A stretch of DNA of 12,089 bases from CAZWUK01 sp964636685 (GTDB lineage Bacteria; Bacillota; Clostridia; Christensenellales; CAG-138): the NCBI GenBank assembly GCA_964636685.1, contig CAZWUK010000064.1, positions 1 to 12,089 on the forward strand, given 5' to 3'. Position numbers and translations under genes: made by a program. A model generated the notes under the pieces. That model was given only the letters and a program-made list of their open reading frames with translations, had not been told where the DNA came from and did not search any database. Shown piece by piece: positions 1 to 6,285 of the stretch (positions within the stretch are counted from its first letter, which is position 1; each line of letters starts with the position of its first letter).

Positions 1-81
1 TGCATGCACAAACAAAACCCTCCGCAGAACCCCCTGACTCCATGGGCAAGGACGACATGCGCGTCCGCAGCCCATCCTTTG

Positions 82-131
82 CGCGGCTTGCCGCCCGTCG
101 CCATCGGCGGCAGGCAAGCCGCGTTGCCTGC
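82..131. repeat. GC-rich nested inverted repeats downstream of glmS
   Basis: The segment 82-92 (CGCGGCTTGCC) is exactly complementary to 113-123 (GGCAAGCCGCG), giving an 11-bp stem around a GC-rich loop. The right arm overlaps a second hairpin, 110-117 (GCAGGCAA) with 124-131 (TTGCCTGC), so the two folds exclude each other. There is no T-run beside either, so neither is a classical terminator by itself. The whole of 1-197 shows no convincing gene: the open frames crossing it have no ribosome binding site or recognisable product. It could be a 3' untranslated structure of glmS mRNA, part of an intergenic repeat family, or simply GC-rich spacer. Confidence 0.5.
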
Positions 132-160
132 ATTCGGCGGCAGCGCCGCAGGATGCACAC

Positions 161-183
161 AAGAAAACACCCGCCGACGCGGG
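161..183 (-). terminator. Probable rho-independent terminator of glmS
   Basis: Read on the minus strand, 15 bases after the glmS stop codon there is a CCCGC-GTCG-GCGGG hairpin (170-183), followed by an interrupted T-rich tract (TGTTTTCTT, 161-169). The stem is only 5 bp but all G/C. The tail is imperfect, so efficiency is uncertain. Confidence 0.5.
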
Positions 184-197
184 AGCCGACGGAGGCC

Positions 198-2027
198 CTA
201 TACCACCCTGACGCTCTTGGCAAGGTTGCGCCGTTTGCCAACGGAGCAGCCTTTCTGTACCGCCATGTAGTAGGCCAGCAGCTGCATGGGGACGATGGCA
301 AGCATGGGTGCGAGCGTCGGATCGACCGGTTCGATCTCCCATTGTTCGTGGGCATGTTCCGCAGCGCCGTCCCAGTGACCGTTGGTGAGCGCAAGCACCT
401 TGGCGCCGCGCACCTTGACCTCCTCCATGTTGCTGCCCATCTTCTGGAGCAGCTCCGGCTGGGTAGCAAGCGCCACCACAAGCGAGCCATCCTCGATCAG
501 AGCGATGGTTCCGTGTTTGAGTTCGCCGGCTGCATAAGCTTCTGAATGGATATAGGAGATCTCCTTGAGCTTTAGGGCAGCCTCCAGCGCCAGCGCATAG
601 TCAATGCCCCGACCGATGAAAAATACATGCTTGCTGGAAAATACCCGGCTTGCAAAAAACTGGATGCGTTCGCGGTTATCAAGGATCTTCTGCATGGCGG
701 CAGGGAGCTTTGTCATCTCCTCAATACGGGCGGAAACCTGTGCATCCGTCATCTCGCCGCGCTTGTGCGCAAGATCGAGCGCCGTCATGTAGAGCACGAG
801 AATCTGCGTCAAATACGCCTTTGTCGATGCAACGGCGATCTCCGGCCCTGCATAGGTATACAAAACCTGATCGACCTCGCGCGCAATCGTGCTGCCGATC
901 ACGTTGCAAACGGCAAACGTCCTCATGCCGCGGCTCTTGCCAAGGCGCATAGCGGCGATGGTATCCGCCGTTTCGCCGGACTGGGAAACGACCATGAGCG
1001 ATTCGCCGGGCAAAAGCCTGGCGTCTCCATAGCGAAATTCCGAAGCAATGTCCACGTCCACGGAAAGCTTCGCCATCCGCTCGATAAACTTTTTGCCGAG
1101 CATCGCCGCGTGAAACGCCGTTCCGCAGCTGACGATGCGAAGAAGTCCCAGCGTCTTTGCCTCCTGCTCCGTCCACGGGAACATGTCGGCTTTGAGGGTG
1201 AAGCTTTTGACATCCGCGTACTGCTCGAGCGTCTTTTTGAACGCCTCGGGCTGTTCGCAGATCTCCTTCATCATATAGTGTTCGTAATTGCCCTTTTTGG
1301 CGGCCTCCACATCCCAGTCCACATGGACGGTCTGTTTTGTGATCTCCACGCCGAATTCATCATAAAAACGGATGCCGTCAGCAGACAAAGCCGCCATTTG
1401 CCGGTCGTCCATAAAACACACGTCGCGCGTATGCGGCAACAGCGCGGGAATATCGGATGCAACCACGCTGCCGTCCTTGCCCGTGCCCACGACCATGGGG
1501 CTGTCCTTGCAGGCGCAGTAGATGGTATCGGGGTCGTCGGCAAAGAGAATCGCCAGCGCAAACGAGCCTTCCAAAAGCCTTACGGCATTGGACAGGGCGG
1601 CCAGCTTATCGCCCATATAAAGATAGCCCAAAAGCTGCGCCACGACCTCCGTGTCCGTCTCCGAAACGAAAACGCAGCCGCGCTCGGTGAGCATATGCTT
1701 TAGCTTTTGATAGTTTTCGATGATACCGTTGTGTACCAGCGCAAGGGTCTTGTGCGTATCGGTATGCGGATGAGAATTGATATAGTTGGGTTCTCCGTGC
1801 GTTGCCCATCGGGTGTGCCCGATGCCGCAGGTTCCGGCGATCGGTTCCTTTTCCAGCGTCTGTTTGAGGCAATCGAGCTGTCCCTTTGCTTTGCGCAGTG
1901 CCAGCGCCTGCCCGTCCCAGAGGGCAATGCCCGCCGAATCATAGCCGCGGTAGGCCAGCGTATCCAGCCCGTCCATCAGGATGGGAACACAATCGCTTTT
2001 TCCGGTATAGCCCACGATGCCGCACAT
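198..2027 (-). CDS. glmS: Glutamine--fructose-6-phosphate aminotransferase (isomerizing)
   Basis: GlmS makes glucosamine-6-phosphate from fructose-6-phosphate and glutamine, the entry step to UDP-GlcNAc for peptidoglycan; it is cytosolic. The 609-residue product has the full family layout. It starts MCGIVGY, so Cys2 becomes the N-terminal nucleophile of the glutaminase domain (about 1-240), with HTRWATHGEP at 71-80 and HNGIIEN near 99-105. Two SIS sugar-isomerase domains follow (about 285-430 and 460-600), with VSCGTAFHA, SQSGETADT and HSEAYAAGELKHG visible. It ends KSVRVV, close to the usual KSVTVE. The length is normal for the family. The start is supported by an AAGGGGG ribosome binding site 7 bases upstream. 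The gene lies downstream of trpB on the same strand but has its own consensus promoter. The leader of about 95 nt does not contain the glmS ribozyme core, so glucosamine-6-phosphate feedback of that kind is not evident. Confidence 0.98.
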   Translation of the reverse strand: MCGIVGYTGKSDCVPILMDGLDTLAYRGYDSAGIALWDGQALALRKAKGQLDCLKQTLEKEPIAGTCGIGHTRWATHGEPNYINSHPHTDTHKTLALVHNGIIENYQKLKHMLTERGCVFVSETDTEVVAQLLGYLYMGDKLAALSNAVRLLEGSFALAILFADDPDTIYCACKDSPMVVGTGKDGSVVASDIPALLPHTRDVCFMDDRQMAALSADGIRFYDEFGVEITKQTVHVDWDVEAAKKGNYEHYMMKEICEQPEAFKKTLEQYADVKSFTLKADMFPWTEQEAKTLGLLRIVSCGTAFHAAMLGKKFIERMAKLSVDVDIASEFRYGDARLLPGESLMVVSQSGETADTIAAMRLGKSRGMRTFAVCNVIGSTIAREVDQVLYTYAGPEIAVASTKAYLTQILVLYMTALDLAHKRGEMTDAQVSARIEEMTKLPAAMQKILDNRERIQFFASRVFSSKHVFFIGRGIDYALALEAALKLKEISYIHSEAYAAGELKHGTIALIEDGSLVVALATQPELLQKMGSNMEEVKVRGAKVLALTNGHWDGAAEHAHEQWEIEPVDPTLAPMLAIVPMQLLAYYMAVQKGCSVGKRRNLAKSVRVV

Positions 2028-2077
2028 AGAAAAACCCCCTTTTCACCCCGGGTCAAAATCCCCAAAACCACGAAAGC

Positions 2078-2110
2078 CCGATAATCCTCGGCATTTCCTT
2101 GTACTATCGG
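2078..2110 (-). other. Possible hairpin in the glmS leader
   Basis: Within the glmS leader, CCGATA and TATCGG (plus-strand arms 2078-2083 and 2105-2110) can form a 6-bp stem around a 21-base loop. It does not match the glmS ribozyme or another riboswitch that I recognise. This is a short stem and may be accidental. Confidence 0.25.
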
Positions 2111-2128
2111 ACTTTATATATCTTTTGC

Positions 2129-2157
2129 ATTATACGAATTCAAAAAAACCGTGTCAA
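2129..2157 (-). promoter_or_regulatory. glmS sigma-A promoter, perfect consensus
   Basis: On the minus strand, TTGACA (2157-2152) and TATAAT (2134-2129) are separated by exactly 17 bases. Both hexamers match the consensus perfectly. Transcription would start near 2122 and give a leader of about 95 nt before glmS. The -35 lies only about 15 bases beyond the trpB stop codon. Confidence 0.9.
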
Positions 2158-2171
2158 GATTTTTTTGTGGA

Positions 2172-3404
2172 TCACCGCCCGGTAAAATACGCAGAATCCC
2201 CATATTTTTCCAGGATGTAATCAATATCCTTGTCGCCGCGTCCCGAAAGGTTGACAAGAATGGAGCCTGTCGCATTTTCTCTTGCAAAGCGCAAGGCATA
2301 CGCCAGCGCGTGCGCGCTTTCGATGGCGGGAATGATCCCTTCGTTGCGGCACAGCAGGAAAAACGCCTCCATCGCCTCATCGTCGGAAACCGTCGTATAG
2401 TGTACGCGGCCGGTGCTTGCAAGATATGCGTGCTCCGGGCCGACCGCCGGATAATCCAAGCCGCTTGCAATGGAGTATACCGGCAGCGGTGCGCCCTGTT
2501 CATCCTGCAGGAGCATGCTCTCAAAGCCGTGCAGCACGCCTTTTTTGCCGTAGGTGATGGACGCGGCATGATCGCCGACGCCTGTGCCGCGCCCGAGCGG
2601 TTCCACGCCGACGATCTCCACCGGATCGGCAAGAAATGCTTCAAACATGCCGATGGCGTTCGAGCCGCCGCCCACCGCGGCGCAGACGGTATCCGGCAGC
2701 ATGCCCGTCATTTCCAGAAACTGCTCCCGTGCCTCGATACCGACCACCATCTGGAAATCGCGCACCATCTTGGGGAACGGATGCGGCCCGACGGCAGAGC
2801 CGATGCAATAGATCGCGTCCTTGTACTCCTTGAGGTATGCTTCAAAAGCGGCGTCCACGGCTTCCTTGAGCGTTTGCAGACCGTGGGTTACGGGGATGAC
2901 CCGCGCGCCCAGCATCTTCATGCGCGTCACGTTCGGCGCTTGCTTTTTGATGTCCACAGCGCCCATATACACATCGCACTCCAACCCGAAATAGGCCGCC
3001 GCCGTCGCGAGCGCCACTCCGTGCTGTCCTGCGCCGGTTTCGGCGATGATCTTGTGCTTGCCCATGTATTTTGCGAGCAGACCCTCGCCCATGCAGTGGT
3101 TGAGCTTGTGCGCGCCGGTGTGATTGAGATCCTCGCGTTTGAGATAGATCTGGCATTTTCCGAGCTTTCTGCTCAGCCGTTCGCAGTGGTAGACCGGCGT
3201 GGGTCTGCCCTGAAATTCCCGCCGAATGCGCCGAAGCTCGTTGATAAACTGCGCGCTGTGGCAGATGGTTTCGTATGCGTCGTCGATCTCCTGAAACGCC
3301 GGCACCAGCTCCGGCGGCAGATACTGACCGCCAAATTCTCCAAATCTTCCGTCGGGCGTGGGGTACTGCTTGAGATAGTTTGTAAAATTCTGATAGGTCA
3401 GCAT
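2172..3404 (-). CDS. trpB: Tryptophan synthase beta chain
   Basis: This PLP enzyme condenses indole with L-serine to give tryptophan. The 410-residue protein carries TrpB signatures: GRPTP (66-70), KREDLNHTGAHK with the PLP Schiff-base Lys at 100, ETGAGQHGV with the catalytic Glu at 122, VGPHPFP, the phosphate-binding VGGGSNAIGMF, SGLDYPAVGPEHAYL, EGIIPAIESAHALAYA and SGRGDKD near the C-terminus. After Lys100 it reads LNHCMGEGLL, where most TrpB proteins have I/TNxxxGQALL, so it is a slightly divergent TrpB. I chose the start at 3404, not the in-frame ATG at 3422, because GGAGAGG lies 9 bases before 3404 and overlaps the upstream ATG. No trpA, trpC, trpD or trpE adjoins it. The leader is about 30 nt, too short for a T-box or attenuator. 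No clear terminator separates it from glmS, so read-through is possible. Confidence 0.95.
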   Translation of the reverse strand: MLTYQNFTNYLKQYPTPDGRFGEFGGQYLPPELVPAFQEIDDAYETICHSAQFINELRRIRREFQGRPTPVYHCERLSRKLGKCQIYLKREDLNHTGAHKLNHCMGEGLLAKYMGKHKIIAETGAGQHGVALATAAAYFGLECDVYMGAVDIKKQAPNVTRMKMLGARVIPVTHGLQTLKEAVDAAFEAYLKEYKDAIYCIGSAVGPHPFPKMVRDFQMVVGIEAREQFLEMTGMLPDTVCAAVGGGSNAIGMFEAFLADPVEIVGVEPLGRGTGVGDHAASITYGKKGVLHGFESMLLQDEQGAPLPVYSIASGLDYPAVGPEHAYLASTGRVHYTTVSDDEAMEAFFLLCRNEGIIPAIESAHALAYALRFARENATGSILVNLSGRGDKDIDYILEKYGDSAYFTGR

Positions 3405-3441
3405 CGTCTTTATCCTCTCCATTGGTGGTCGTGATTCGTTC

Positions 3442-3471
3442 AGTATATGTAAAACGGGGCTTTTTTGTCAA
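3442..3471 (-). promoter_or_regulatory. trpB promoter
   Basis: On the minus strand, TTGACA (3471-3466) and TATACT (3447-3442) are separated by 18 bases. This puts the transcript start near 3435, about 30 bases before the trpB start codon. Confidence 0.8.
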
Positions 3472-3497
3472 TGCAACGGGAAAATTTCCTGCTCACA

Positions 3498-3527
3498 TTG
3501 TCTTTTCTCTCGCGCATATGCTACATT
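3498..3527 (+). promoter_or_regulatory. Promoter of the ferredoxin-AOR-moaD operon
   Basis: TTGTCT (3498-3503) and an extended -10, TGC-TACATT (TG at 3519-3520, hexamer 3522-3527), are 18 bases apart. The expected start is near 3534, leaving a leader of about 55 nt. It points away from the trpB promoter; the two -35 boxes are about 26 bases apart, so one regulator could touch both. Confidence 0.6.
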
Positions 3528-3568
3528 ATAGATGTATACTTATCTTATGCACCTATCTGTCACGTGCA
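3522..3568 (+). promoter_or_regulatory. Candidate operator palindromes of the AOR operon
   Basis: Two short inverted repeats are visible. TACAT-TATAG-ATGTA (3522-3536) covers the -10 and the start point. TGCAC-N11-GTGCA (3548-3552 and 3564-3568) lies in the leader. Both are only 5-bp arms, so they are suggestive only. No regulator gene is next to the operon. Confidence 0.3.
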
Positions 3569-3589
3569 ACCAGTATGGAGGAATGTCAT

Positions 3590-4012
3590 ATGGCCTATTC
3601 TATCGGCGATCTGTGCATCGGCTGTACCATCTGCCAGAAAAGCTGTCCCGTACTCGCCATCTCCGGCACGCTCAAAGAACAGCATGTCATCAATCAAAAA
3701 CGCTGTGTAGAATGCGGCGTCTGCGGCAGGGTCTGCCCAAAAGGCGCTGTGCTCGACGCCTGCGGCGCGCCGTGCAAAAGCGTTCCCAAAGCGCAATGGA
3801 AAAAGCCCGCGATCGACGCTTCCTTGTGCAGCGCATGCAGCATGTGCGTGTCAGTCTGCCGCGCGGGTGCGCTCTCGATCGGGCAGCCGGTATTCCGCGG
3901 CGACATCGACGTGACCGCAATCCTGTCCGCGCCGGAAAAGTGCGTTGCCTGCGGTCTGTGCGAAATGGAATGCCCGCTCCACGCGATAAGGTTACAGGAG
4001 GTGCAAGCATGA
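3590..4012 (+). CDS. Four-cluster (4x[4Fe-4S]) ferredoxin, putative electron-transfer subunit of the AOR enzyme
   Basis: The 140-residue protein contains four CxxCxxCxxxC motifs: Cys 9/12/15/19, 39/42/45/49, 80/83/86/90 and 118/121/124/128. Three of them end in Cys-Pro; the third ends in Cys-Arg. This is the pattern of two tandem bacterial-type 2[4Fe-4S] ferredoxin domains. There is no signal peptide or membrane segment, so it should be cytosolic. The start at 3590 is chosen because GGAGG lies about 9 bases upstream; an in-frame ATG at 3575 overlaps that site. The stop overlaps the start of the AOR gene (ATGA), indicating translational coupling. Polyferredoxin small subunits paired with AOR-family large subunits are known from anaerobes (the WorS/WorL type of tungsten oxidoreductase), and this gene fits that role. 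The partner assignment is inferred from context. Two extra cysteines (58, 62) are present. Confidence 0.9.
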   Translation: MAYSIGDLCIGCTICQKSCPVLAISGTLKEQHVINQKRCVECGVCGRVCPKGAVLDACGAPCKSVPKAQWKKPAIDASLCSACSMCVSVCRAGALSIGQPVFRGDIDVTAILSAPEKCVACGLCEMECPLHAIRLQEVQA

Positions 4013-5889
4013 TCCTGCCAAGATACGCCCTGATCGATCTTTCGAAAAAGACCGTCTCCGACTATCCCATTGCGGAAGCGCTGTTCAAAAAATACATCGG
4101 CGGCAAAACGCTGGCCTGCCGGCTGCTGACGGATCTGACGGAGCCCGGTATTGACCCGCTCTCCCCCGAAGCGCTTGTGATTGTGAATACGGGGCCGATG
4201 AACGGCACGGGTGCGCCGTCGTCAAGCCGATTCAATATGACGTTCAAAAACGTGCTGACCGGCGGCATCGCCTCGTCCAACTGCGGCGGTCAATTCGGCG
4301 TAATGCTCAAAAAAGCCGGTTTTGACGGCATCCTGCTGCGGGGAAAATCCGACGCACCCTGTCGCATTGAAATTCTTGACGGGGAGATCCGTTTTTTCGA
4401 CGCCGCAGACCTCTGGGGGCTGGATACCGAAAAAACGCAGGAGCATCTGCCGCCGCTCTATGGAAAGCTTGTCATCGGCCCGGCGGGAGAAAACCTCGTC
4501 TCCTACGCTTCTGCCGTCTCCGGCGAACGGGTCGCGGGTCGCTGCGGTGCGGGCGCAGTACTCGGCGCAAAAAACATCAAAGCCATCACCGCCTACGGCA
4601 CACGGCGTCCCGAGATCTACGACCGTGAAAGATTCGACCGCTACGTCAAAAAGTGGGTCAGGTTTTTGAAAAACCACCCCATGACCGGCGACTCCCTGCC
4701 GCATTACGGCAGCGCGGGGCTTGTGACCAAGGCAAACTCCACCAACGCCCTGCCCACGCACAATTTCAAGTACGGACACGACAAAAATGCGCTCGATGTG
4801 AGCGGTGAAACGCTTGCAAAGGACTATTTGACCAAAAACAGCTCCTGCGTCAGCTGTCCCATTCGCTGCGAACGGCGCGTGATGGTGGATGGCAAGGAGG
4901 TCAAAGGCCCGGAGTACGAAACCCTCGGTCTATTCGGGCCGGACATCGATGCGCACGACATGAACGTGATTCTCAAGCTCAATTACCTGTGCGATATTTA
5001 CGGCATGGATACCATCTCGCTGGCAGGAACAATCGCCTTTGCCATGGAGCTCAACGAGCGCGGCATGGCGGACTTTCCCGTTCATTTTGGCGACGCGGCG
5101 GGGTTAATCGACGCAGTGGAAAAGATCGCCCGGCGGGAGGGCATTTACGGTGAGCTTGCAAACGGCAGCAAATGGCTCTCCGAGAAATACGGCGGCAAGG
5201 AATTTGCCATGCACGCAAAAGGGCTCGAGATGGCGTCCTACGAACCGCGCCGCAGCGTCGGCATGGGGCTTGGCTATGCCACGAGCAACCGCGGCGGCTG
5301 TCATCTCAACGGCGGGTATCTTGCGCTGCTCGAATCGGTCGGCGTTTTGACCATGGATCCGCAGTCGCCAAAGTCCAAGGCGCAGTTTACGGTGTTTTTG
5401 CAGGATGGTCTGGAGGCGATCTCCAGCTGCGGCTTCTGCCTGTTTACGGCGCAGGCGTTTGTGCCGGGCGTCTTTTATAAGCTTGGGCCGCATCACCCCG
5501 TCACAAGGACGGTCGGCAAGGTCATGACGCATGTCGGCTTTGCCGTCGGCGGACTGTTAAAATCCCTGCCGCTGCTGCATTTTAACTCCGTCTATATCTT
5601 CCCGCACGCAGAAGCGCTCAGGCTTGCCACCGGCATTCCAATGTACACGGGCAGCTTTCTTGCGCTGGGCGACCTCGGCTTTAATCTGGAACGGCTCTAT
5701 AACCTGCGAGAAGGACTGACGGGCAAGGACGACGCGCTGCCAGACCGCTTGACAAAGCAGCCGCAGGACGAAGCCGACAAAAAGACCGTCGTGCCGCTTG
5801 GAAAGATGCTGCAAAAATACTACCGCGTGCGCGGTTGGGACAGGGACGGCGTTCCGACGCCCAAAAAGCGCAGAAAGCTGGGGATTTAG
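4009..5889 (+). CDS. Aldehyde:ferredoxin oxidoreductase family protein (tungsten/molybdenum bis-pterin enzyme)
   Basis: AOR-family enzymes oxidise aldehydes to carboxylic acids at a tungsto- or molybdo-bispterin site and pass electrons to ferredoxin. The 626-residue product has the normal length. The N-terminal domain shows YIGGKTLA, NTGPMNGTGAPSSSRFNMTFK and TGGIASSNCGGQFG, the pterin-contact region. CVSCPIRC (Cys 280, 283, 287) supplies three cluster ligands. PEYETLGLFGPDI and LCDIYGMDTIS follow, then YATSNRGGCHLNGGY. SSCGFC (Cys 474 and 477) should hold the fourth ligand, probably Cys477 by its position before the aromatic. YEPRRS stands where many relatives have a DPRG-like loop, which may affect the substrate pocket. 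AGGAGG lies 7 bases before the ATG. The gene overlaps the ferredoxin gene by 4 bases and ends 1 base before the moaD-like gene. Substrate and metal cannot be read from sequence; tungsten is the family norm. Confidence 0.93.
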   Translation: MILPRYALIDLSKKTVSDYPIAEALFKKYIGGKTLACRLLTDLTEPGIDPLSPEALVIVNTGPMNGTGAPSSSRFNMTFKNVLTGGIASSNCGGQFGVMLKKAGFDGILLRGKSDAPCRIEILDGEIRFFDAADLWGLDTEKTQEHLPPLYGKLVIGPAGENLVSYASAVSGERVAGRCGAGAVLGAKNIKAITAYGTRRPEIYDRERFDRYVKKWVRFLKNHPMTGDSLPHYGSAGLVTKANSTNALPTHNFKYGHDKNALDVSGETLAKDYLTKNSSCVSCPIRCERRVMVDGKEVKGPEYETLGLFGPDIDAHDMNVILKLNYLCDIYGMDTISLAGTIAFAMELNERGMADFPVHFGDAAGLIDAVEKIARREGIYGELANGSKWLSEKYGGKEFAMHAKGLEMASYEPRRSVGMGLGYATSNRGGCHLNGGYLALLESVGVLTMDPQSPKSKAQFTVFLQDGLEAISSCGFCLFTAQAFVPGVFYKLGPHHPVTRTVGKVMTHVGFAVGGLLKSLPLLHFNSVYIFPHAEALRLATGIPMYTGSFLALGDLGFNLERLYNLREGLTGKDDALPDRLTKQPQDEADKKTVVPLGKMLQKYYRVRGWDRDGVPTPKKRRKLGI

Positions 5890-5890
5890 T

Positions 5891-6139
5891 ATGGCACGGA
5901 TTCGATATATGGGCAAGCTTCTCGCCATGACAAAAAAGGATACCGAGGACGTCGCGCTCGGCACGGTTTCAGAAGCGCTGCGGTACGTTGAAAAAAGCTA
6001 CGGCAAGCAGGCGCTGCACGAAGCAAAGGTATCTTTGATCGTGGTCAACGGCGTAAGCATCAATCTGCAAAAGGGGATGCGCACGCCTGTCGGCGACGGC
6101 GATGAAATCGGTTTTTTGCCGCTCTGCGGCGGCGGCTGA
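5891..6139 (+). CDS. MoaD/ThiS-family sulfur carrier protein
   Basis: This 82-residue protein looks like a small beta-grasp sulfur carrier. It has VVNGVSINLQ, a DGDEIGFLPL stretch before the C-terminus, and ends in Gly-Gly-Gly, so the diglycine tail is already exposed for adenylation and thiocarboxylation. MoaD proteins donate the dithiolene sulfur of molybdopterin. A copy in an AOR operon is likely dedicated to making the pterin of that enzyme, as seen beside other tungsten oxidoreductase genes. The ATG lies 1 base after the AOR stop and is preceded by a GGGGA-like sequence inside the AOR end. No moaE, moeB or metal-insertion gene is in the window, so the partners must be elsewhere. ThiS is the alternative, but the context argues against it. 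Confidence 0.85.
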   Translation: MARIRYMGKLLAMTKKDTEDVALGTVSEALRYVEKSYGKQALHEAKVSLIVVNGVSINLQKGMRTPVGDGDEIGFLPLCGGG

Positions 6140-6194
6140 GATGCAGCTTTTCCTGCAAGCGACACATTTTTCTGCGACAAAATCAGTGCTTTTA

Positions 6195-6231
6195 TTGCAT
6201 CCGAGGACGAATAACGCTATACTGATATAGC
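6195..6231 (+). promoter_or_regulatory. Promoter with overlapping palindrome upstream of the membrane protein gene
   Basis: TTGCAT (6195-6200) and TATACT (6218-6223) are separated by 17 bases. The -10 sits inside a perfect inverted repeat, GCTATA-CTGA-TATAGC (6216-6231), which would also cover the transcription start near 6230. This arrangement suits a repressor operator. The start point almost coincides with the ATG at 6232, which supports the downstream TTG as the real start codon. Confidence 0.6.
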
Positions 6232-6285
6232 ATGTTGGGAGCAAATGGGAGTCCTGACGAATTTGGAAAGTGGGGGAACATCATT

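Noticed and set aside
42..545. Possible gene at the left end of the plus strand
   Set aside because: It overlaps the 3' end of glmS, begins in a GC-rich hairpin region, has no ribosome binding site and is composed of low-complexity Arg/His sequence.
627..1703. Long open frame antisense to glmS
   Set aside because: It lies wholly inside the well-conserved glmS, has no ribosome binding site and encodes an Arg/His-rich sequence typical of reverse-strand shadows in GC-rich genes.
2151..3434. Long open frame antisense to trpB
   Set aside because: It mirrors trpB almost end to end and resembles no protein family; the length comes from codon bias of the real gene.
3530..3589. Molybdenum/tungsten cofactor riboswitch before the AOR operon
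   Set aside because: The predicted leader is only about 55 nt, far shorter than the known Moco element, and no matching structure is visible.
3532..4008. N-terminal extension of the AOR protein in the same frame, overlapping the ferredoxin gene
   Set aside because: The extension is an out-of-frame reading of the cysteine-rich ferredoxin gene. The AGGAGG at 3996-4001 and the conserved MILPRYALIDL start fix the AOR start at 4009.
6232..6285. ATG at 6232 as the start of the membrane protein
   Set aside because: It has no ribosome binding site and coincides with the predicted transcription start; the TTG at 6286 has GGGGGA at the right distance.
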